The position numbers and the translations under genes are program-made. The notes beneath the pieces were generated by a model, which had not been told where the DNA came from, did not search any database, and saw only the letters and a program-made list of their open reading frames with translations. This document shows positions 56,551-64,000 of a stretch of 64,000 nucleotides of DNA, in pieces. Each line of letters starts with the position of its first letter. Positions within the stretch are counted from its first letter, which is position 1. Source of the stretch: Lunularia cruciata (Eukaryota > Streptophyta > Marchantiopsida > Lunulariales > Lunulariaceae); assembly GCA_948567375.1 (NCBI GenBank), contig OX419758.1:56797001-56861000 (forward strand), read 5' to 3'.

Positions 56551-56831
56551 TATTGTGGTTTTCTTTTTATAAAGTTTTGGTGCGCATGTTTGTGCTCTTA
56601 AAGGAAAACAAACAAAGCTCCGGTTGCAGCGAAAAACATGCTGGAACCGAGCAACACGGGACGCACCAAGGGCATCGTCATCTTCGACTCTTCGTAATCC
56701 CCACGCTGGAGTTGTGCTTGATATTGGGGCGGTTGGCTTCTCCACAGGATGCATCGTTTCCGAGAAGCCTTTGGTCCATCTGGTGGTGGCGAAACTGTAG
56801 TGTCTTCCACCGGCTATTTGAGGTACACAGA

Positions 56832-57167
56832 ATGGGGTGGTTAGGACTCAGACGCAAGAAGGATGCAGCTATTGACGAAAAACAAGTGGTCGCTGCAGAT
56901 GTCCCCCAGTCGGCGGACGAGCAACTGAATGCAAGAGCACTCGGGGACGTGGAATCGGCACGCATAAACATTACCCTAGCAGGTCCTTCAGCCCCGCTAC
57001 CGTCTCCTACCGAGACCACTGTTTTCGAATTTGGATCTGCTGTTAACAGCGAAGACCGTGTCACCATGGCTGGTTACTGTCCTGTTTCTGATAATCTAGA
57101 GCCCTGTCAATGGGAGATTCTACCGTCTGGTGGGGCTGAAGCACCCCTTTTCCGGATTATTTTTTAG
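56832..57167 (+). CDS. Small unrecognised host protein (111 aa)
   Basis: A clean frame from ATG (56832-56834) to TAG (57165-57167). The protein starts MGWLGLRRKKDAAIDEKQ and has an Ala/Asp/Glu-rich, probably disordered first half. It ends in a compact segment with VFEFGSAVNSEDRVTMAGYC, PVSDNLEPCQWEILP and a hydrophobic FRIIF tail at the stop. Ratio and choice of codons look like a real plant gene, and CpG is present, unlike the surrounding repeats. I chose this ATG because upstream codons in the open frame look like noise. A longer spliced N terminus cannot be excluded. I do not recognise the family and give no function. Confidence 0.6.
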   Translation: MGWLGLRRKKDAAIDEKQVVAADVPQSADEQLNARALGDVESARINITLAGPSAPLPSPTETTVFEFGSAVNSEDRVTMAGYCPVSDNLEPCQWEILPSGGAEAPLFRIIF

Positions 57168-57445
57168 AATCAGTTCCAACACGAGAATCACAATTGTTTC
57201 TCCGATCTGAAGGAAGATTTTGAGCACCTTGTCTGCTTTTTGCTCTGGTTATCGTGCCATGTTTTGCTCTGGTTATCGTGTTTGATCAACCGGTTGAGCA
57301 CAAGAGTGACCCTCGCTCCTTGGCCCAGGAATGAGAGTCTAAGTTTTGTGCTTGTATGAAGAAATTATTAGGTCTGTAGAACAGCTGTTGAAATTTAGAG
57401 CAGAACTGGTAACGAATAAACGGCTAGCAGACGTCTTAAAAAGAG
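57168..57445. other. Intergenic, possible 3' UTR of the 111-aa gene
   Basis: No frame. A short duplication TGCTCTGGTTATCGTG occurs near 57240-57280. No poly(A) signal can be assigned with confidence. Confidence 0.35.
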
Positions 57446-57784
57446 ATGGCAGATGTGGAGCTCACTGGCCGTGAGGAAGCCGTTTTCCTGTTTGCTGGCA
57501 GTTTTGTCGGCCAAATATGGCCAATCTGTGGAAGTGGTTCAGGGCTGTTTGTATAGTTCTGAATGGACACGACCTTATTTGGTGGCTTTCGAAATGTATT
57601 CACATTTTTACAGGAAATAGCTCCTCTGGCATCAAATTCTACATGTTGTTCCGGAGATTCGGAATCAGAAGTGCTCAAACTTCCCACTGAGCATCGTGAA
57701 AGTATGTTTACTATTGCAACCATGGACGCAGCTGAGTTACGGGAATTGTCATGGCCGTCAAAGAGATCGGTAAAGATGAATTAA
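57446..57784 (+). pseudogene. Gene relic with two in-frame stops, unrecognised
   Basis: One frame runs from ATG 57446 (MADVELTGREEAVFLFAGSF) to TAA 57784. It is interrupted only by TAG and TGA a few codons before 57563. After them it reads MDTTLFGGFRNVFTFLQEIA and later KLPTEHRESMFTIATMDAAE, ending WPSKRSVKMN. Both stops are one C-to-T change away from Gln or Arg codons, so a recently broken gene or a paralogous fragment is likely. An intron seems unlikely because so few bases are involved. The protein would be mainly helical. Function unknown. Confidence 0.5.
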
Positions 57785-58881
57785 GATGTGTTTGAATGGA
57801 TTAAATTTCTAGCATCTTCTTGAATAAGTAAACTCAGTATTGTACTGCTCACACTTTCTATACGCTTTAGGAAACTGTGTTCCTGAACGCTGTCTAGCAA
57901 ATGAGGAAAAGGTTTTGAGCCCAAGAGTGTGACTATGGGAGAGTCTGACATGCTCAGGCTGATTGTAGGAGAGATAGTTCCTTGAAACGAAAAGCTCTCG
58001 CAAGGCCAGCTAGGGAGAAGTAAGAATGGGAGTGGGATAGCGAGTGAAGATGCTAACTTTTAGAAAAAAAAAAACCTCCGTAGAGCAGCGTGGCAGTGGC
58101 AGTACCCGTTGCTCGTGGCTTCACAATGGCAACGGTATTGGAAAGTAAGTACGGACTGAAGAGACATTGTTCATTTGTGTATTCACACAGGTAAGATAAA
58201 ACAACCTGGCTTTTCACCCACCTTGAAAGTTGTAGCACAGAAGAGTCATAATACAAGAGCTCAGGCTTCGACGTCTCAGAAAAGAAAAGAAAAGTAAACG
58301 GAGAACACCATCGAAGGCATTAATGATCTTACCGATACTTATTTGACACATGTTGTTTGAAATTCGACGAAGAGCTTTCGACTCCATTCGCACCTCGTCT
58401 AGACTTTGAGTATGCACTTGCGAGCGACTACTTAAAGGGGTGAGATGTACCTGTATTATTAAAGGAGGTCACCAAGATAAGTACATCGACTCGAAAAGGA
58501 AGAATCTCGGCAGACGTACACTACTACAATTATGTTGCAAGACGGTAGTCTGAATTCGGACTTGAATCTAGTCTTATATCTTCGTCATAATCTTTTATCC
58601 TGCCGATAAAACTACCGAAAGCGATTTAACTACGTTCTACATTCTTGTCCTTCAAACAAAAGCCCCCTTTAATGCCATGAATCCAGGATTACCAAGATTA
58701 CTTAAAATTACTGAAAAATGAACACTTTATTAGTTCACTCATGGATGTACAGATACCCCTTCTCAACATGGGATCTACATTCTTGGCTCCTTCCACAAAC
58801 ATACAATTACCGAGTAGTACGTTTAGGCTGTGATCTGCTCTTACTCAAAACACAGCTCCTTCCAGCAAAGGGCATGCATGA
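57785..58881. other. Host intergenic sequence, no gene seen
   Basis: Only short frames on both strands. A poly-A run (58062-58073) lies on the plus strand. No RNA gene recognised. Confidence 0.45.
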
Positions 58882-59585
58882 GTGGATACATTGAGCAATG
58901 GCATATATAGAGTGGATGAAAGAGATAACATATCATGTAGTTATTCAGGTAGTTATTTCACTAAACTGCAAGGAGAACCATCAAGTAAGAAGTTTGGGTT
59001 TAGTCACAGTCAGTCACAACTGAGAAGCGTGTCGATATCAGGATACTGGTCATCTATTAGAGGGAAGGGTCCATTCAGCTTTAGTTGCCAGGATACGCTG
59101 GCGATGAAGCACAAAGAAAGGCTTTCTCTGAGCATTTACCAAAGCCGGGCGAAATATATCGAAGAGACCCCCTGCGTGCAAGGGAAACTAGAGCAGAACC
59201 TTCTACATGCTATCAATCTCAAATGTGCAGATGAAATTGTTTCGAGCAAATATTGTGTTTTCTGCTGTGTATATATATATCCATTCTTTTGCTAGCCACG
59301 ATGTTGACGAGAGCTCCCTGAGAATTCTCTCTTGCAGCACAAGTGAAGGCTCTGGTGCTAAGTCGGTAAATTCACGTGATGCCCCAGAGCAGTAAACACG
59401 TACCCCGCGGTTACAAGAAAAGGTTCTACAATTTACAGAAACATGTGTACTCTTCCCAGGTGTCTCATGATTTGAACAAAGAGCACGGGTGCCATACTCT
59501 AGACTATTCACAATCTCTAATGCCTATTTATGGAACAAGTTCGATATCTTCTTGTAGCAGCTCAAGCAAGGGGCTGAAAATGAAG
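58882..59585 (+). other. Possible host coding exons, unrecognised
   Basis: A 137-codon plus frame (58882-59295) is Ser/Lys-rich, with GSYFTKLQGEPSSKKFGFSH and YQSRAKYIEETPCVQGKLEQ, and loses coding look after about 59260. A second frame, about 59393-59585 (KHVPRGYKKRFYNLQKHVYS, ending SSSSKGLKMK), is followed by GGTAACC, a plausible donor, and preceded by CAGAGCAG, a plausible acceptor. They could be two exons of one gene reading opposite to the GH63 gene, or chance frames. No family recognised. Confidence 0.3.
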
Positions 59586-60262
59586 GTAACCTCTTAGCTA
59601 GAAAGCACAGCTGCCGTGCAGATGACAAGACGTGATTTCTACTTTAAAATACATGTAGACTACTCGCAAACTGTCTGATGGGACTGAGGCGTATCGTTGA
59701 TATGCTTTCAACATATATATCCAGAACGGCATCTGTTCTCATATACCTATATATATTCAGATGGACTAGAAAAGCAGATGAAGAAGACAATTGACCTCTA
59801 TTTCTTTTTAATGAGGCTGGCCTTATTCATCGGAAATACCTTGACACTTATCTCCTTATTCTTTAACGTGGGCTGACCAGAAATTACTTTACCAGGGTAT
59901 CCTAGGTATAGTGGAGTGGGCACATTATTGAATACTATTCTTCAAAGCATATATATCCTTCACGTCTTTCAGTCTGCAGGAGAAATCACTTGGCACTTGT
60001 GCGAGGAATTGAAGTTTCTCTCTCTCGACGAAATGATCCATTTGGTATGAAATCATGATGGGGCACTTTACTGACTCTAAGTTTGAAGACTTTAGACTTG
60101 ACTACTGCAAAACCTTCTGTACTGTCTTGGGCAAATGAATCTCTAAGTACTAAGGTTGCAGATAGTCCAACAGTTTAACCGCAAGGCACTACCAAGGGAC
60201 TCGCGGAAGTCAAGAAAACTCACCATCTACCAGCAACATGCTTCTCAGTCTTCAATTTTACT
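59586..60262. other. Region downstream of the GH63 gene, no gene seen
   Basis: No convincing frame. It includes the 3' untranslated sequence of the minus-strand GH63 gene next to 60262. TATATA-rich stretches near 59710-59760 have no assigned role. Confidence 0.4.
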
Positions 60263-63200
60263 TTACTGCTTCACTGGAAGTACATCATGAGGTGTGAGAC
60301 CAGTCTTTAGTTCGTGGACTGATTCCTGCTCTAGATGTCTTTTAGGCCCACTCATTTTGTGTCCAATGGCAATTGCACTCGGCCTGTCAAGCCATGCGAG
60401 ACACATTGCTGCCGTCCAGGAGAAGAGCTCACCACCAGCTCCTTCGCCTGTCTTCGGATTGAAGTATTCTCTTAGCCCAGCATGGCTGGTTAAGGCTATG
60501 GAATCGTCGTATATTCGTTGTGCTAGGTCATTATACCTGTTCATATGAAAGCACAATATCGATAAGGTCTTCCAAAACCAGTGGCAATGCATATGAACTT
60601 ATATATTGCAGCATGGACAGAATGGGAATTATCTACTCTACGTACACGTTAGTGTTTGCACTACGAAACTGAAAGCTGAAACTATATATCTAAATTGAAG
60701 CTGAACTAGATTCTTCAACATTGTAATTCTGGTTATGTTGATTTTTGGTTACTTGTACCAATTCTTGCTAACATTTTACACTTCAAGGCCATTCTGAATC
60801 TGCCAACACTTGAATATATAGCTTACTAAAGTCTTTTCTACGTACCCGTAATGGCGCAGGCCGTTGGATATCATCCAATTTATTATAATCCAGACAGGAC
60901 CTCGCCAGTATCGCAGCGGTTCAAATCGAGGATCGCTCGGGTCAGTACTTGGAACACCGAAAGGTACTTTATCTAGCCACTGCTTCAGGTTTCCAGCAAG
61001 CTTGGCAGCCTGGTCTTTTGAAGCGACACCTAAACACAGCACGACCATGTTCTGGTCATAAGATCTATTTGATAAGAGTACTTCAAATTGACTTCAATAT
61101 CCCTCATTTTCTTCAAAGGAGTGTCAAGGAAATGGTACAAGACAGATTAATCAGGACTCTGATTTCTTCGAATTCCTTGGTTGGCAAGTACTTTTGTAGA
61201 TGCAGCTAAAGTACTGAAAAGTCAAGTAAATGTAACATATTCAACACGTCGAAGCAATATCTGAAGACCAGCAGACCTGCAAATAATGGGAGAAAGGCCG
61301 CCGAGGTTGCTGCATCTGCAAGCTTTCCAGTAAGCTGATCCTGACATTTGAAGAGACCAGCATCTTCATCCCACAGGTGCTTAAATCCTTCGAAGCCTTT
61401 CTCAAGCCACTCATCTATCTCCTCAACAACGTCATCCTTCCCTAGTTTCATAGCCAGCCATCTTAGATCGCGATTGGCTCGGAAAAAGATGCTGTTGACG
61501 CAAAGATCTGTCATTCGGAATGGGGAAATCCCGTATAACTTATCCGAATCATAAAAGCTTTCAGCTTTGAACCTGCCCAGCAACATCATGAACAGGACAT
61601 TATCACAACTTTTGCCAGCTCTACTTTGAGAACTGAAGCACACTGAGGCCTCCAACCTGAACTAGAAACTTACCCTAGCGCTGAATTAGAGTAGATATTC
61701 CTTGCAGATTACGAGAGTTGTAGATTTAACCTGTGAAGAAGAGAAAGATAATGATCGTATGTTTCTTTAGTTGGACGCATGGAAGCATCTACGTGATGTA
61801 AGTCCCGCCGTACGTATGGAGGGATCTGGCCTACTGGAAATTGCAGGGCTGCATCCCAGGCTGGGCTGTTGTCCATACCCGACTCCCAAGGATGTAGGAT
61901 AGCAACGACTCCTTTCTTCAGAGGATCTCTTGCCTATAGAAAGCAATCACGAACCAAGTACAGAAAAGGCAGCCAAGTCCTCAGAAGAGAATGTACAAGT
62001 GATGATGATTCAGCTCAAGTAATTACTTTTCGGTTCGTTGTCGATCTTTGTAGTGCTGATTACATCGAACTGACAACATAAATAATTTTCCACTCTCAGT
62101 CATGCATTGTATTCATTCTATGACTACCAGATATACGGCTTTTCAGCTTGTCCTTAATAGCTTGCAAGGACGTATCTTCCGCCTAAAACCAATTCCTCTC
62201 CTTTACATTTATAGACATTGCCGTTACATACCATATCCAACTAGATGATGTGGGTCACGAAACCAGGGCAATCATAGAGAACGTGCTATTTCTTATATGG
62301 TATGCAACCTCACGGTATTGTCATTTCTTGAATCATAAGTTACTGCATGGAGCTAGGAGATTAGTGATACAGCTGTGAAAATTATTTGACCACATTATGA
62401 CTATTGCTGGACAATAATTGTTACGTATTGACCAGATATTTTACGGCTCAAGGTCAGGTCCATGAAATCATAATGATGAGTCATAAGTAAGAGCAGGGGA
62501 ATAGTTGGTAATTGTATTGTGCACCTTGAACCACCAGCGATGATAGGCAAGGAGCTTAGGGAAAAGTTCTGCCATCTTCTCTTGCGCAAGCTCCTCATGC
62601 TCCGTGTGCTCGAACAGGAAGCGTGCAGACACTGCAGCTATGGGTGGCTGAGTTATGCCGGTGCTCTTACTTGGGTTATCAGGCGTACCCCAGATTTCTG
62701 GACCTGGAAAATATGACGTTGATGGTCTGTGAAAGATGATAGATGGCACCATCCCATCGTCCCATTGGCCTGAGAAGAGCTTCTCAAATTCTTCCCATGC
62801 TCTCGCCTCATCAAACACAGCCCATCCAGCCGCCACGATCGCCGAATCCCAGTTCCACTACCGTTTCCAACGCAAGAAGCAATCTTATTAGAACCACCCT
62901 TAATTATGTTGTGTAGTGATGACTAGCTGAAAAACTCAAGTTGACTTCCAAACAAGATAGCTGGAGAATATCATCTAGCTGAACTGTACCTGGAAAGGAT
63001 AAAGGCTATGGGCAGGAATAGTATAACCGCCGTAGTCATTCCTTCTTAAACATTCTATGGACTCTTCCACAATGTGAAGCCTCGCACTTTCTTCTAGCTC
63101 CTGGGGTTCCCTGCAGGTGACGGTACTACCAGCTTCAGTAATTCTCAACAATTGTATTGGGACGTATTCTCTCAACTAATTACCTGGAAGATAATTAATC

Positions 63201-63841
63201 CTTACAGCGTATTTTGTTACGTGGAAGAGCGCTGAGCGATATGTGATGATTTGAGGCCTCTCAGCCAGGCCTGCGTGATTAACTGTCCTCTACCTTAATA
63301 ATTCTAAGAAATATTGTTATTTCATTTCGTACGAATTGCTTTTAGAGATGATTGGAGCCATAATTCACATTCTAGCTCACTGCCTCCAAGGCTGTTGGAA
63401 AAGGCAAAACTTCTGTGACAGGACGTAACAGGACCTCTCGAGATAAAACTTCCACATCCGATGATTCCCATCCTAGGACAACTCTTCTCGCCCCATCAGG
63501 TATTGCAAACTCAAGCGTGTATGCAGGAGATACAAATGAGAGGTATTACAAAGTTATTTCTAAGAAGATCACGTTCGAGTTTTCCAGAGGGGCCTGTTGG
63601 TTAGTAAATTTCAATTTCCTTGATAGATCTCTTGAACAAATTATGTCTCTTCCTACCTAAAATCCTTGCGTGATGAAGGACTGGCTTCCTACGATACATT
63701 GATGAGAAACAATTAAGGTCACTGCATAGCTTGTTACCTCTCCTTACATTATACAGGCACAAACTACTGGTACTCCGCAGTTCTCCGCAGGTGAAGTCCA
63801 AATATGATTCCATCTCGCAGGAACGAGTTCTAGCAACCTCT
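60263..63841 (-). CDS. Glycoside hydrolase family 63, mannosylglycerate/glucosylglycerate hydrolase type; at least 8 exons, 5' end uncertain
   Basis: Exons on the minus strand (high to low): 63748-63841 (tentative), 63381-63509 (tentative), 62990-63175, 62525-62857, 61731-61933, 61277-61572, 60846-61029, 60263-60536 with TAA at 60263-60265. Introns begin GT, end AG, and phases fit; the last six exons give 491 residues. Family signatures appear in order. SLYPFQ joins WNWDSAIVAAGW across the third intron. FSGQWDDGMVPSIIFH, STSYFPGPEIWG and TGITQPPI follow. HPWESGMDNSPAWDA holds the Asp expected as general acid, and SPFRMTDLCVNSI comes next. RYWRGPVWIIINWMI, then REYFNPKTGEGAGGELFSW, holds the Glu expected as base. 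These enzymes cleave mannosyl- or glucosylglycerate, solutes of stress and nutrient limitation. Characterised homologs are near 420-500 residues, so the extra N-terminal exons are unusual. No signal peptide is visible in what remains. The alternative, a more distant GH63 glucosidase, is less likely. Confidence 0.88.
63381..63600 (-). other. Upstream GH63 exon with an adjoining in-frame stop
   Basis: The chosen exon (63381-63509) reads FAIPDGARRVVLGWESSDVE and continues in phase into the exon at 63175, ending at GAGGCA before GTGAGC. The same frame extends further 5' through a TAA (near 63546-63548) into a protein-like APLENSNVIFLEITL, preceded by an acceptor-like CCAACAG. Either a short retained intron, a pseudogenising stop or a different exon border explains this. 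Confidence 0.45.
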
Positions 63842-63878
63842 CTACAAATAATTAGAGGGAAGGGAATCAGAGTGAATG

Positions 63879-63929
63879 CATTTGTAATCTCATAATGCTC
63901 AGATTTCTTGCATTATGAGATTACAAATG
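63879..63929. repeat. Perfect 20-bp inverted repeat, 11-base loop
   Basis: Arms 63879-63898 and 63910-63929 are exact reverse complements and would form a tight hairpin in RNA of either strand. The repeat lies upstream of the first tentative GH63 exon on the minus strand, so probably in an intron or the 5' region. It may be the remnant of a miniature inverted-repeat element or a chance foldback. Confidence 0.85.
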
Positions 63930-64000
63930 TTATAACTGCCCGCCTGATACTTTCCTCGTACATCACCAAAAGGGCGACAACCTGACCTCAAGATAATTCT

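Noticed and set aside
56553-56831. N-terminal extension of the 111-aa gene
   Set aside because: The frame is open but the residues look random and lie in three competing frames; the ATG at 56832 starts where the sequence becomes protein-like.
56553-57167. Minus-strand frames overlapping the 111-aa gene
   Set aside because: Shadow frames without motifs; the plus-strand reading has start, stop and a structured end.
1-64000. CRISPR arrays, rRNA and tRNA genes
   Set aside because: I saw no regularly spaced repeats of that kind and no tRNA cloverleaf or rRNA sequence. The TGGTATCAGAGC-type matches are retrotransposon primer sites, not tRNA genes.

Overview
The window looks like nuclear DNA of a land plant with a large, repeat-rich genome. 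About 54 of the 64 kb is nested Ty3/gypsy retrotransposons, AT-rich and full of stop codons. A spliced plant-type gene sits in the last 4 kb. That gene encodes a GH63 enzyme of the mannosylglycerate/glucosylglycerate hydrolase type, a family characterised in the lycophyte Selaginella. A lycophyte or other seed-free plant is therefore my guess, not a proof.

Left block (1-22.1 kb): a Russian doll of insertions. A minus-strand chromovirus fragment (E8, 1-195 and 18048-18657) is split by chromovirus E1 (196-18042, target duplication TGAGT on both sides). E1 is split inside its integrase by element E2 (4040-16609). E2 is itself split by two solo-LTR-like insertions (10716-11231 and 11842-13768). 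A decayed plus-strand element E5 (18658 to about 22115) follows.

E2 is the most unusual object. It is a Ty3/gypsy-type element with the order gag, protease, C5-cytosine DNA methyltransferase, reverse transcriptase, RNase H, integrase, PHD finger. The methyltransferase has motifs in the unpermuted DNMT3-like order and keeps its catalytic Pro-Cys. The PHD finger sits where related elements carry a chromodomain. E2 is now inactivated by stop codons, mostly TAG where CAG is expected, and it is inserted in a circularly permuted form.

Middle block (25.3-39.5 kb): chromovirus E3 (25325-39469) carries E4 (30180-38118, minus strand, TSD TTAGA). E4 in turn carries E6 (30693 to about 33110), a non-coding element with long LTRs. 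The LTRs of the E4 family hold dense GAAnnTTC/TTCnnGAA arrays, resembling heat-shock elements, upstream of a TATA box.

Right block: 39.5-48.2 kb is mostly unassigned old repeat with a microsatellite, an exact 105-bp direct repeat and a decayed protein region. E7 (48190-53879, TSD TTATC) is another minus-strand relative of E4. A collapsed LTR pair (54551-55296) and a possible LINE scrap follow. From about 56.5 kb CpG dinucleotides become more frequent and the sequence looks like host genic DNA: a 111-aa small gene (56832-57167), a short gene relic (57446-57784), unassigned sequence with possible exons, and the GH63 gene on the minus strand (60263 to at least 63841).

All coordinates of splice sites, LTR ends and target duplications were read by eye. 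Domain limits inside decayed elements are approximate.
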